A DNA stretch of 64,000 nucleotides from Aldrovandia affinis (GCA_029706075.1 JAINUG010000130.1:1220383-1284382); one strand, 5' to 3'. Positions 1-11,044 are shown, counted from the stretch's first letter. Notes: generated by a model from the sequence alone, not told the origin. Translations and numbers: made by a program.

Positions 1-1084
1 GAGTGAGAGAAAGAGTCAAGGCCAGAGAGGCAGGGTCAAGTCTTTGAATAATCTTGGCAGTGGTAAATCGAGAGGAGAGTGGGTTCTCTGATGTCACAGG
101 AATCTTGAGCCCTGACATCCTGGGGGTCCCATGGAACCTGCTGTTAGAGGTGTGAGCCCCCTGGAACAAGTTTTAGTGGGATTGTCTTTATATCAAGGCA
201 GTGCCATGGTTGTATTGCTATCATTCTGTAGCTATCATGTGTGATTCAATATACCCAAATATAATAAATTGTTAGTAGAGGTCAAGCACAGATGGACTCT
301 GCTCAGGTTTCAAATGAGAAAAATAAATGGTTATTTGTATGGTTCCTACAGACTGATGTCCCCTCTGTTACAGTGGACAGAGAGACAATGCAGTGCTTTC
401 ATTTTTGGCTTTTTCCTTGTGCTTTTCCTTCCTTTGTGAGTTTCCTTTCAGCTAAGCAGTGACAAACCCATTCACCTTCTATTATTTTCATTCAATACGG
501 CCAACATTGATAGTTGACTTGGCCAGCAGCCAGGCACTGCCTGTGTCCATAAAACAAATCAATACAGAGATAAAGTTCTGTCTCTACTGCCATATGCATA
601 ATTCATATTCACTCAGGCAGTCCTGTATTTATCATCGATTGAGCTCTAGTAACAACAACATGGTCAATATGTTGGAGAAAACTGGGAAGTTCGACAGAGT
701 TGCCACGTGCCAAGGAGTTTCAATCAAAAAAACTATACGCCTAGCTATTACAATCAGTGGATTCCCCACTTTTAACTTGGCTTTAGTAGTTTCAGTTGGA
801 CCATGGGCTGACTTCTGTCTGCAGGTCTGTCCTGTCTGTAGGTCTGTCCTGTCAGGGTGACCTCAGTTGTAGGGTTATTTGTAAAAGTGTTGGCTCATTT
901 ATTTTTTCTACAAAATGAAGTGCTGCATGTCTACAGCAAAATTGATTTATGATGTATTGAGAAATGGATTATGGTTATCTGGAAATGACTGCAGTGATTA
1001 TTAGTGTTGTGATTATTAGTACAAAGCCTTGTACACACTATGTATACCAGCAATGACAAATGAGAGCTCTATATTGATTTGAAG

Positions 1085-1295
1085 GGTCAGCAGAGACCTT
1101 TAGGGATGGCCAGCCCTGGTCCTATAGGGGCACAGAGTGCCGGTTGTCATTGTTACTCAGCGCTTAATTGATCAACAAACGCAGCTGATGGTTAACTCAC
1201 CTCACCAGTTTTTTTTAGGTCTCTGATTTTAAAGGGAAAACAATAGCCGGCAGACCATGTTGCTCTGCACCACCGGGCTTGGGGACTCCAGCTTT
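1085..1295. repeat. Degenerate fish interspersed repeat with inverted-like ends
   Basis: The left end reads CCAGCCCTGGTCCTATAGG followed by GCACAGAGTGCCGG. The right end, on the opposite strand, reads CCAAGCCCGGTGG followed by GCAGAGCAACATGG. This pattern (a CAGCCCTGGTCCTGGAG-type start and its partial mirror at the other end, with an AT-rich centre holding TTAATTGATCAA) is a common non-autonomous fish repeat. The family name and exact borders cannot be fixed by eye. Confidence 0.45.
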
Positions 1296-2929
1296 AGAGT
1301 CTTACATTGGGATTGAGGGCAAATGGAAATTTAGACAATAACTTGTGCTAAAGTGTGCAGACCTGCCTGAATTGGTGCAGGTTTTGCTCATGGTGTAGAA
1401 GAGCTGAGTTCCCCATGATTAAGGTTCTCCGTGTCTGCCCTCTATTGGCCTCGCATTGGAGCAAATACTGCAGGGTTCATCAGATCAACAGGGGCATTTG
1501 GGCCCACCTGATTCCCAGGATAAAGTACGCGTGGAGTATGCAGCAGGCCTAGGTGCAAGCAAGCCAAAAAGACAATTTCCTATTTGCTTCTTTTGCCCGG
1601 TTTTGGTAGAAGTCAAATCATTCCTGTGACCACTTTGTATTTGGTTTCTCTTTTGTTGTTATTGTATTTGTCTCACTCCAGCAGTACTTACCTGGATATT
1701 GATTGCAGTATAGCAATTCCAATGTAATAGCACACATTGACGATAAAAGACTGCTATTGCTTTCCTTTGAAAGTGGCTTTTTAAAGTAATTTGAGATGCA
1801 AATTGCAAGTAATGAGAATGATCCATGTCCATGCAGGTTTGGACAGATAACAGAGGGCATGGTCCACCAGTCATTGACCTGTTCCGGTTCTCTTAAAAGA
1901 TGGGCCCTACCTTACCTCATTGTAAAGAGAAACCTCTGTGATATGTTCCATCACAGCCATTACATGCAAATGATCGTCCAACACACAGGAGTCTACTGCT
2001 TACATTATATATATAAGTAAGTACTTTCATTCATTTTATTAAACAAAAGTAGTCAACCCTAATCTTGCCTATTGTTGCCCTCTTGTATAAAACCTGGGGT
2101 TGCTTTGCTAAATGAAAGGCACTTTCACTGAACACGTTCACTGAATAGTTCAGTGTAGATGATACTGATCCATGTTCGTGAGCGCGCTGCAGGAGAAACA
2201 TTGTTCCTGCATGCATGAGACAATCAAGAATTACCCAGCTTAGTGGAAGAAGGAAGATTTAAAATATCAAATCAGATGGTAGGCTGAGCAGAGTACACAT
2301 GTTTATACAGTACTCTTGTTTTTAAATCGTTAGCTGACAGCATTATTGTTTCTTGTTTTTACTGTGCCTGAAAGCTAGCAATGGATGCTGCTCGGTGGTT
2401 CTCTGGGGTGCCCCATGTTTTGATCAATTTGCTGTATTTGCAGAGGAGAGAAGAGTAAATAGGGAAACATTTTTATGATTTAACTTTTTTAATTAGCTGG
2501 TTTAACTGTCAGTTGGACCTCTAGTAAATGTGAATTTTTTCAGAATATTCTGAAACAGAGAGTTGTGGGCTGGGCTGGTAATTAGTTATGAATTTCCCCC
2601 TTAAAGACCACTGGTTGTGAAATGAACTATTAATCTCACAGAGAAAAAAACAACAACAACAAACTGCTTGTTATTTCGTCAGTAATATCACAGATTACCT
2701 TTTAAAATCACTGAAGTCTGCCTCAGTCATTGAAATCAATTTGGTGATATTTTGTATAGTGCTTCTACATGCATGGACTGTGGAGAAATCCACACAAATG
2801 TTTTAGAACTGATATTTAGGTACATGAAAATAAACAAGTCCTGAAGGACGTTTGCCAATAAAGGGTCCGGTACATGACACTACAAAGCAGGCTGAAGGAG
2901 CAGTGGTGTCCGTGGAAAGCCAGTCGGTG

Positions 2930-3330
2930 TGAAAGCCTGCGTTGGCCCATCTTTTAGCTTGCCTGGTTTCTGCTCCGCTTGCACAACCTCTGAGTCTGTG
3001 GGCAGCAGGAGTGAGGTCAGCCTCGGGACAGGCCTGCTCCGCCCGCGTGCCGCGAGGGCTGTGGTGACACACTCTCAAAGGTGCTGACTGGTCGCGCGGG
3101 GCTCTACTGGTTGCGCCTGGCAGCGTGAGAATGGCTTGCCGCCGCTTGTTGCCAGCGAGGCAGATGGCGACCGGTGGAGAGAAGCGCGCCGCGTTCCGGC
3201 GACCGCGGTTTGCTCCAGCTGGCCTGGCCCCACCTCCGGGCCTTCTGCGTCACCCTTCCTGCCGCCCCCCTGCAGAGCTCAGGATACCGCATCACCAAAT
3301 AGCAGCCAAAAGGCTTGCGGCCTACCCTAG
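2930..3330. promoter_or_regulatory. CpG-rich block inside the cplx2 intron
   Basis: The surroundings are AT-rich, but this block is GC-rich with many CpGs, densest at about 3085-3215 (for example GGTCGCGCGG and GAAGCGCGCCGCG). No exon of a known protein was recognised in it. It could be a CpG-island-like regulatory element or an alternative first exon, or simply GC-rich sequence beside the LTR element that starts at 3363. No TATA box or initiator was identified, so the regulatory reading is inference only. Confidence 0.3.
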
Positions 3331-3362
3331 GTGTTTCCCCTCCTGAGAAATTAATATGTATG

Positions 3363-3537
3363 TGTAGCGGATGGGCTCAAGTGAGCACCTGCTGCAGAGT
3401 GACGTGAATAAGAGTACGATTAGTTCCCGGAGTTAGGGACTTGAGTCTTTAGCTCGGCGAGCTTAATCGCTCTCTTGTCGCATCAAGATCTCTCGGTTCG
3501 AAACTCGCTGTGGGCGGAACCAGACAAGACCGTCACA
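3363..3537 (+). repeat. 5' LTR of the TRIM-like element
   Basis: This is a 175-bp LTR with TG...CA ends. It contains TAGCTCGGCGAG at 3450-3461, resembling a pol III A box, and GGTTCGAAACT at 3495-3505, resembling a B box. Their starts are 45 bases apart, close to the 44 of a standard tRNA gene. The flanking bases do not form a good tRNA acceptor stem, so it is not a tRNA gene. Confidence 0.7.
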
Positions 3538-3618
3538 TTGGTGCCGTGACTTGGATAATACAACTGATGGTAATCGGTTGGGCCGTGGTTGCTGCCGCAT
3601 GAGTTTCGAGGGGGAGAG

Positions 3619-3790
3619 TGTAGCGGATGGGCTCATGTGAGCACCCGCTGCAGAGTGCCGTGAATAAGAGTACGATTAGTTCCCGGAGTTAGGGACTTGA
3701 GTCTTTAGCTCGGCGAGCTTAATCGCTCTCTTGTCGCGTCAGAGATCCCTCGGTTCGAAACTCGCTGCGGGCGGAACCAACAGCGTCACA
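3619..3790 (+). repeat. 3' LTR of the TRIM-like element
   Basis: This 172-bp copy of the LTR at 3363-3537 keeps the same start, the same A-box-like and B-box-like sequences and the same GTCACA end. It lacks three bases before the end and has one extra base before the B box. The high similarity of the pair points to a fairly young insertion, because LTRs are identical at the time of insertion. Confidence 0.7.
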
Positions 3791-5320
3791 AATGCAAGGA
3801 GCGTAGGCATTCACTGTGGCTCTCGGTTACACCTCTCCAAAAATGTCACTGTGGGAAGAGACGTTTGTGGCAAGTGTAAATGATCCCAGCTGGTGTGCTT
3901 GCTCACACTTCCTCCAGTTGTGTCACTCCCTTAAAGGCTATTGCTGCAGGACCCATTACATCACTTAAGACAGCCTCCCTGCACAAGGGAAGGATTCCCC
4001 TGTCTGTCCATATATAACCGATACCTGTTATGGTTGAGGTTCCCTGTCTCTCGGCCCGGGGGGAAAGTTTGAGTCTGATAAGTGCTGACGCCAGTTTCCC
4101 CCCCCCATTACATCGTCAGCAGACCACGTGCGCAAGGCTACGCAAACCGCACGGCCTGCAGATCTTTGATGCAGCACTTGAGATCCTCTGCCTTCGACAC
4201 ACACTTGGAGAGGCTCCTGCGAGCCATTGTCATTCCGCCTGTCCTCCAGCCACTCCTCGCTCCCCTCCCCCGCTCGCCCTTTCGCAGCGACGCTGCTTAT
4301 CAGCGTCGAGGATTTCAAAGAGCTTCATCAAAGCGTTTGCTTCCATTGCCCCAGAGAAATCCAGAGCCTTGAGAGGTTGGTTGCTTTCTCTTTGGATTTT
4401 AGTCGGGTTAAGAGGCCGCCGCGATGCGCTCTTGACATGGCGGGGTCGATTCGGTGCCCTTTCGCTTTCGACGGGAGCCAGGATCAGGATAGATGGTCAC
4501 GTGTCAGAGGGCAGATGTGTCAGAGGACGTTTTCTGCAAAGTGTGTCATTTCCTAAAGACCCATTTACTTACTGAAGAAACTCATGAATATCAGTCCCTT
4601 TGTGTTGTATTATTAAAAGTGCTGTACTCTGTGTTGGTTTTCAAGTGAATAAAAGCTGCACATCTGCATTTTGTATTCAGCTTTCTAATAGGAATTATTG
4701 GAGCCTGCTGAAATCTAACAACATTCGTTCCATTTGGAGGCAGATACAAGGAGGGTTTTTCTAATTCTGCCGTTCAATTTATCCCCTTTATCCCCTTTTT
4801 TGTCCTTATTCCCCAATTTGTGGCAAAAGGTTTGTCTTCAGCCTGTCCCATCACTGCAGCATTCACTGAACAAGATTCAAGTCCAGATCCTGGGGTGCAT
4901 CATTGCATCAAGAACCAGTGCTTTATCTGGATGCACCATCCGAGAACCCCTTTTTGCTATTCTTCAATGAACACGTTTGGCCGAAAATGTGGGTGTCCTG
5001 CACAAAAACTGTGTAAGGCTAGTTCTTGGTATGCCCAATTAACCAGCGGTCCTGGATTTCATATCTCTAAAATGGATTCTGAGGTCTGTGCTCAAGCATA
5101 TGAAACTGACAATTAGCTGCCTACATCTCAGATTTATTTAGAAGCTCTTGCGTGCGTGCCATGGAATTATCAGTTGACATGAAAGGTGGTAATCATACCA
5201 GGATGCAAAATTATATATGTTTTTATAAAGCCACTCCTAGAAACACGCAGTGACGCATGTAGGTTGAGGCTTGTTATGATCACGAGATGTTAGGATCTCA
5301 GTGCGGTGATGTAACACACT

Positions 5321-5324
<4 letters not shown>

Positions 5325-5364
<40 letters not shown>

Positions 5365-5429
5365 AGGGAGAGAGAGAGAGAAGGAAAGAGAGGGGAGAGA
5401 GAGATATATATAGAGAGAGAGATAGAGAG

Positions 5430-5476
<47 letters not shown>

Positions 5477-5519
5477 GTGTGGAGAGAGACAGAGAGAGCG
5501 AGAGAGAGAGAGAGAGAGA
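5325..5519. repeat. Imperfect (GA)n microsatellite
   Basis: About 195 bp of GA dinucleotides with small interruptions (AAGGAGGGAG, GATATATATAG, GAGTGTGGAG). The Arg/Glu-rich and Ser/Leu-rich open frames across it are artefacts of the repeat. Confidence 0.97.
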
Positions 5520-5879
5520 TAAAAAGTGATAAAAAGTGATAAAGAAGTGATAAAGAATAATGTGGTTGTGTGTTAAAGGATGCCCTGCAGGAGAGCGTAA
5601 TACTTTAGCACAGCATGTTTCATGCGGCACCAGAGGCTGGAAATGGTTGGATCTCCATTCCAAGCACCTCTTTAAATCAGTGATCTTGAGGTGAAAGTCA
5701 TATGCAAATTGTGTGAATAATTTATTTGCATAACGTACGTTGTTGGTACATTACTGTATTAGTGAACACATGGGAGTTAGAACAGAATACAATCCATGCC
5801 ACTGTGGAACATGTGTCCTATCGATGCACTGCAGTTTCCCTGCTGGGGAACGTATTTGAGGGTGACCATCACTGTGGCT

Positions 5880-6222
5880 TTTCTTTAGAGCCGCAATCTG
5901 GAAAGTCTGGCCCGCAGACCAATTGTGGCCCTGTTCACAAATAAACGCAGCCCAGTTGAGATTTTAATAAATGAATTACACATACGTTTACACTGTCATC
6001 ATACAGTTTAAATACATGGCTGAATGTAGAAATGAAACCTCACTTGTAAACATTGTTTACTCTATTTGTTCATATGTAATAATTGTATTCAAAAGCACGT
6101 GCCACTATATGGCTATAGATAAATGTAGTTAAATTATTTGCTTGCAGCCCACACAACCTTTAGTGGGCCATATTGCTAGCCTGGGGGTTTTGGATTTGGA
6201 TTTCCTACCCCTGCTTTTAAGC
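5880..6222. mobile_element. Probable non-autonomous hAT (Charlie-like) element, decayed
   Basis: Read on the minus strand, the right end starts CAGGGGTAGGAAATCCAAAT and soon contains a TATGGCCCACTAAAG-type segment. The left end on the plus strand contains AAGTCTGGCCCGCAGACC and TTGTGGCCC. GGCCC-rich ends with a CAGGGGT start are typical of hAT-Charlie-type elements in vertebrates. The centre is AT-rich with no transposase. The 8-bp target duplication expected for hAT was not confirmed. Confidence 0.45.
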
Positions 6223-7580
6223 AGAGTTGCCCTTGGTGAAAGCTAGAGATTGTCCTCTCCTGCCATTTCAGTAAAACTAAACATACTAAATATACTACCC
6301 TCTGCTGGTCCTAAAGAGAACTGTCCTGTAATTGTTTAGCAATTGTAAATCAAGTAGACAGATACTGATAAGACACTGAATTGTACAGATGGCGTAAAAA
6401 ATTTTATACACAAAGCATACTAATAATATATATTAGGGGAGCACAAGGATGCTATAAATGTGTTTTAACATCACTGTATTACAAAAAAAAAGTTTCCCTT
6501 CATATGAAGACATTGATCATGTGCTACACAACACGACGGTGCTGTTCGACCTGGTTTTCCCAGTTTAGAGATCTGTGTTTTGAATCATGGAGATGATTAT
6601 CATGTACTACGTACTCTGAAAACGCACCAGTAAACCCCATGCGACGCCCATTAACAGTTAACATTAACAAAACATCTACCACAGAAGGTTTAAAATAAGC
6701 AGATGCCTGAAAGACCGTTGAAAAGACCGTTGCATTAGCGGATCTCAAAGGTGAGGACACCAACGACTGTGAGGAGCTGAAGGGGAATAATGCTGCCAAG
6801 AAGCCATAATAATGATAAAGAAATGTCGCTTATGAAAGAATGATGCCCTTTTATGCCTGTGCCTGCAGAGTAATGCGTTTCATGGTCAAAAGTTAATGGA
6901 TTTTATGCTGTGGTGGGAGAGCATTCGTTATTAGCAGTCTGTCACCTGTAACCATGAGAAAAGATCTGTTTATGTCAAATGCCTTTGTTGCTAATTAACT
7001 AGTAATCATTGCAACGGGGTGGTTGAATTAAGCTCTTAATAGATGCTAATAACTGGCAGCCTTTAAGCAGAAGCAGTTTATCCCTCCTCGTCCATTCGCA
7101 CTGACCCTAGATGTTTTTATTATTATTGTGCTATTTTTCTTGGCGTAATGTCTCATTGAATGACTCACTGAAATGCTGGATGTGCTCTTTTATATAAATG
7201 GATGATTTGTCTGTGGTTGCTTGGTTTGAGATATTTGGTTCAGATGATGTGGGGGCAGAGTGGGGTGGTGGGTTTCATTGTGTTTCTATAATGTGATAAA
7301 TGTGGCGTATTAGAACATCTGCACCACTTGTGGGGTTTGGAGCTCAGAAAACCATCGCAGTGGTTCCAACACTGACTACAGTTTTGGTAAACCATATTTT
7401 TCAAGGTGGGCATTCTTTTTCTGATAAATGGTTAGATATTTGCAGTTTTACTTTTATGCTATTATTCTTAGGGACTTAAGTATTAAAAGTGATTTTTCAT
7501 GCAAAAAAACCTCAGCCCATCGATTTAGCCAATATGCTAAATCAAATCAATGTAAATTTGGCTCGTGCATAATTTTCCCT

Positions 7581-7650
7581 GTGGGTGCTCGGCCTTCTCT
7601 GTGGGTGCTCGGGCCCCGGAGCACCCACGGGATCGGCGCCTATGCCTCAG
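7581..7650. repeat. Short hairpin/direct repeat block (GTGGGTGCTC)
   Basis: GTGGGTGCTC occurs at 7581-7590 and again at 7601-7610. Its exact reverse complement is at 7619-7628 after an 8-base loop. The arms form a perfect 10-bp stem. The GC-rich block, followed by GGGATCGGCGCCTATGCC, stands out from its AT-rich surroundings and is probably part of a decayed transposon of unknown family. Confidence 0.55.
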
Positions 7651-7967
7651 CCAATTTAAAATCAACAAAAATTGGTCAAAGTGGACTGAGTGAGTTTTGG
7701 AAAAGCACTCTTCAATTGTGAAATGCTGCTGACCGCAGCCCAAAATACAAGTCTAAACACATTTACCAAAATAATGTCCCCATGCTCTTCAATGCACGGG
7801 GACAATGGAGGGTCAATGCACTTCTCTCTCTTTATCTGTTGCTTTCTCTCTGAGATGGTGACTTATCCCAAAGGACATCCCTAAATTCACATAGTCTTTC
7901 AGCACCGTGGACTTGGCGAGGTCGGGGCTTTGGGAAGTGACCCGTCTCGCGACTCTGTGTCCCTCAG

Positions 7968-8143
7968 GGGCCACCAAAGACATGGGGAAGATGCTGGGGG
8001 GCGAGGAGGAGAAGGACCCGGACGCGCAGAAGAAGGAGGAGGAGAGACAGGAGGCCCTGAGGCAGCAGGAGGACGAGAGGAAGGCCAAGCACGCCCGCAT
8101 GGAGGCGGAGAGGGAGAAAGTACGGCAGACCATCCGAGACAAG
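7968..8143 (+). CDS. cplx2: Complexin-2, penultimate coding exon (residues 12-69)
   Basis: Complexins are small cytosolic presynaptic proteins that bind the assembled SNARE complex (syntaxin, SNAP-25, synaptobrevin), clamping and then helping Ca2+-triggered vesicle fusion. The exon starts with the last two bases of a Gly codon and continues [20 protein letters not shown], then an accessory-helix region rich in Glu, Arg and Lys, and ends VRQTIRDK. It has a CCCTCAG acceptor and a GTCAGT donor. With an 11-residue upstream exon it covers residues 12-69. Arg48, Arg59 and Lys69, known SNARE contacts in complexin-1, are all present. [11 protein letters not shown] and KHARM match complexin-2 rather than complexin-1 (GGDEEKDPDAA, KYAKM). 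Teleosts often carry two cplx2 copies, and I cannot tell which this is. Confidence 0.96.
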
Positions 8144-9210
8144 GTCAGTGTCCGCGCAGGCGACAAACCGCTCCACCACACGCACGCACGGACGGCCGTC
8201 CAGGGAACAAGGCTGATTAAGTCTGCATGGCAAAGCGTGCGCACAGACAGTAGTCTGCGTACGCCCAGCAAAGTCCCGCCCGTTCGGCCATGCATGGCTC
8301 GCAGCCAATTTTCAAATCAGTTCCAGTGATATTGAGAGCTGCCATGGGCTGGTTAAGGCAACCCCCTGTGTGCTGTTGGCTTTCCTGCAAAGAAGCGGAT
8401 GCCGTTTTGCATACAGGAACCGTGGCTTCCGATGTGAATAATGCATGAGAGCTAAAATAACATGCATGAATCAATTATACCCATCAATTATAGAAGCCGA
8501 GGTCTGTCGCCCTGATTTGTCGTAAAGCAAGGCGTGTCACGGTGAGCCTCCAGATCCGGTCTGAGCAGGTCCGGGTAATAAACAGAACCTTTGTGCAAAT
8601 AAGCAGTACATTCCGTCCTTGCTACAACTTCCTGGCAATGTTGAATTTGTTTTACAGTCAGTAACACTGTCCTTGTGCTGAATAACACAAACCCCACTGA
8701 AAGTAAAGTGGTCATCCATATTTTACACCGGTGTCGACGCAAATTAGCATCAAATTGGCACGTGACCTGCATACCAGCTGCCGTAATTTAAGCATTTAGA
8801 ACCCGGGACATCGGATGTGGGAACAATGCAGCGCAGGGTGAACGGTATGTCAAAGGATGTTGGATATTGAAATGATTTAACAGATTCACATCCTACAGTT
8901 CCCCGTTCTTGGGATTGTCTCGGGCCCAGTTTCTCAGAGGGGACGATGTCACAGGCTTTTTTGATAAACGGGAGAGTGCATCCTGGTGGAAATGCTCCTG
9001 TGACTAGCAGGGACCTGAACATGGAGAACATGCCCAGCGGTGGCCATGTGTCTGCTGCCCATCCCGCCCGCCCTTGCCCTGCTCTGCGTCGCCGTGACAG
9101 AGAGGACGTCTGGGCTTTCGGTGCCACAGCGGCTGCCTGGTCCTCCCCATTAAAACAGAGCCCAGTGAAAAATGCACTTACTGTACGGGTCCTAAATAAA
9201 TCACTGTCTG

Positions 9211-9284
9211 CTCCTCTCTCTCTCTCCCTCTTTCTTTCTCTCTCTCTCTCTCTCTCCCCCTCTTTCTCTCTCTCTCTCCCTCTT

Positions 9285-9320
<36 letters not shown>

Positions 9321-9353
9321 CCTCCCTCTTTCTTTCTCTCTCTCTCTCTCCCC

Positions 9354-9384
<31 letters not shown>

Positions 9385-9512
9385 CCTCCCTCCCTCTTTC
9401 TTTCTTTCTCTCTCCCTCCCTCTTTCTTTCTCTCTCTCTCTCTCTTTCCCCCTCTTTCTCTCTCTCCCTCCCTCTCTCCCTCCCTCCCTCTCTCTCTCTC
9501 TCTCTCTCTTCT
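9211..9512. repeat. (TC)n / TCCC polypyrimidine tract
   Basis: About 300 bp almost entirely of pyrimidines on the + strand. It is built of TC dinucleotides with recurring CCCTCTTTCTTTC and CCCTCCCTCCC blocks, so it is a higher-order repeat of about 60-70 bp rather than a simple dinucleotide. The open frames through it are repeat artefacts. Confidence 0.97.
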
Positions 9513-11044
9513 TGTTTTATGTTTAATTTCTCCTCTGAGCGAGGCAGTAGCAGTGTTAGTCCTCATAGTGATTGCAGGACCATCTTTGTTTTGTTTGGCC
9601 ATTCAGAAAAGAACATCCCATAACTCCTCTGTCAGGGTGGGTGGGCTGGGTGCATGTTCAAACGATGGAATTAATGATCTCTAAATGGCAATTCAGCTTC
9701 AACTTACTGAAATCGGAAACAATACTGAGCATCAGAGTCAATGAGACTTGTCATGAGTGAAGTGTTCATCAACACTCATATTTACGGTGACAAGTTTCTG
9801 AAAAGGTCAAGAGCTATTGATTACCTGCAAATGAAAAATCATAATCTTTTAACACCAACTCCCCTTTGGCATTACAGTCATTACTTTGGCCCATCTACGA
9901 TAACTACAATAAAATATTTTTAACAGACGTATGTAACAAAATTATATCATCTTGTATGCATATGCGGGTACATCAGTATGTCTTGACAAAGGCTAATTGA
10001 TCAAACAGTCTTTATCTGCTGTCCATTCTATTAAAACACAGCATACGTTAAGATTTCACTTTACAATAATTACTTCTCCTGTGTCAAGAAATAGTCAATG
10101 GGAATTCTCAATAAGTCAAGCCAATATTTACAAAGCTGAGCCACAGGAAGTAATTATGGCTGAGGTAACAGTGAAGCAATAACTAAATATTATTGTTTAT
10201 TTATCAAGGTATCTCGCTTCATAAAGGATCATATGAATGATTCCCGAGGAGTCCGTAGCCTCTCCAGCAGTCTCTGCTCCGTAAATGAGATAACCCCGAA
10301 AACACAGATACGTACGGGAAATTATTTGTAGATGTAGAGCTGATATAAATACCTATAATACGCATCCCGTATCTCACCATTCTATATGTGACGCTAGACA
10401 ATAGAGTATTGGTCTGAGATGCCCTGTAGATACCTTTGGCTCGGAACTGAACATCAATTTCCATCGAGTAAAAGTAATGAAAAACCTCAGAATTTACTGC
10501 ACTGGGTAAAATGTCCCAATGCGGAAAGTATATGTGCAATAGATCTTAAATCTTAGGCCAGGGCATGATTAAAATTTCTTGATGAATATATTAATGCCAC
10601 TCATAGAATTTATGTTGAAGACAAGTGCTGTAAATCAAAAATTCCACTCACTGTGGAGTGAAACGGATGAATCAAAAATGTCCACCTGCAAGCCATGAGG
10701 CCGTGAAGAGAGTGTCTCGTTTATGAGACCAGCAACTGTGGAACTGAGGTTCAATGTAATACACCTTCCTTAAACAGGCCGGCGACGCAGGAAGATATTT
10801 CACTCGCTCTGCGTTACCTGTGGTTTGATTAAATAAACCAGGCCGTGTCCAAAAAAGTCATTTTGTGTCAGTTTGAGGTGGGTATTTTGTTTCTATGCTT
10901 GCTTAGCTGCTCAAAAATGCAGTCCTCATCGTTCTGCTGTTGCGGAGGTCACTCAGCTGAAGTCTAATGGCCAGGCATACTTCACCAGCCACACGCCAAG
11001 TCGTGCTCCTTGGCAAGTAAACAAATCGTAATCTGTCGGTTGCT

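Larger units (their letters stand above)
3363..3790 (+). mobile_element. TRIM-like miniature LTR retrotransposon (LTR-PBS-PPT-LTR)
   Basis: Two direct repeats, 3363-3537 and 3619-3790, begin TGTAGCGGATGGGCTCA and end CGTCACA, giving canonical TG...CA ends. By eye they differ at about six positions plus two or three small indels. Immediately after the first repeat is TTGGTGCCGTGACTTGGAT (3538 on), placed and shaped like a tRNA primer-binding site. Immediately before the second is a purine tract, GAGGGGGAGAG (3608-3618), placed like a polypurine tract. The interior is only 81 bp and cannot encode gag or pol. This matches the definition of a TRIM, which would need proteins supplied by another element. 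No convincing target-site duplication is visible (GTATG on the left, AATGC on the right). Confidence 0.75.
1..7967 (+). other. cplx2: Intron of cplx2 upstream of the penultimate coding exon (partial)
   Basis: This stretch is read as intron because it ends in a polypyrimidine/AG acceptor (CCCTCAG, 7961-7967) directly before a recognisable complexin exon. The short exon that should encode residues 1-11 was searched for as ATG-Asp-Phe-Val-Met-Lys-Gln followed by a donor and was not found, so it probably lies left of base 1. Apart from the repeats listed separately, 1-1080, 1300-2900, 3791-5320, 5521-5870 and 6230-7570 hold nothing I recognise. The short open frames there have no family resemblance and no splice context. 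Confidence 0.75.

Noticed and set aside
3363-3790. A retrozyme (small LTR retrotransposon carrying a hammerhead ribozyme)
   Set aside because: The size and layout fit, but the hammerhead core CTGATGA...GAAA in the right order and spacing is absent from the LTRs.
4030-4575. 181-codon plus-strand open frame, the longest in the window outside repeats
   Set aside because: The region is GC-rich, so stops are rare, and three other frames on both strands are also open for about 100 codons. The translation shows no family motif, and no splice or promoter context supports it.
5287-5663. Arg/Glu-rich and Ser/Leu-rich open frames
   Set aside because: They are translations of the (GA)n microsatellite in two directions.
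1-7960. The complexin start exon (about 31 coding bases)
   Set aside because: Every ATGAA in this span was inspected for the Phe-Val-Met-Lys-Gln context followed by a donor; none fits, so it is not claimed.
7813-8308. Open frames antisense or frame-shifted to the complexin exon
   Set aside because: They are shadows of the conserved coding exon at 7968-8143 and cross its splice borders.
8946-9623. 225-codon Ser/Leu-rich frame and its antisense Arg/Glu-rich partner
   Set aside because: Produced by the polypyrimidine tract at 9211-9512.
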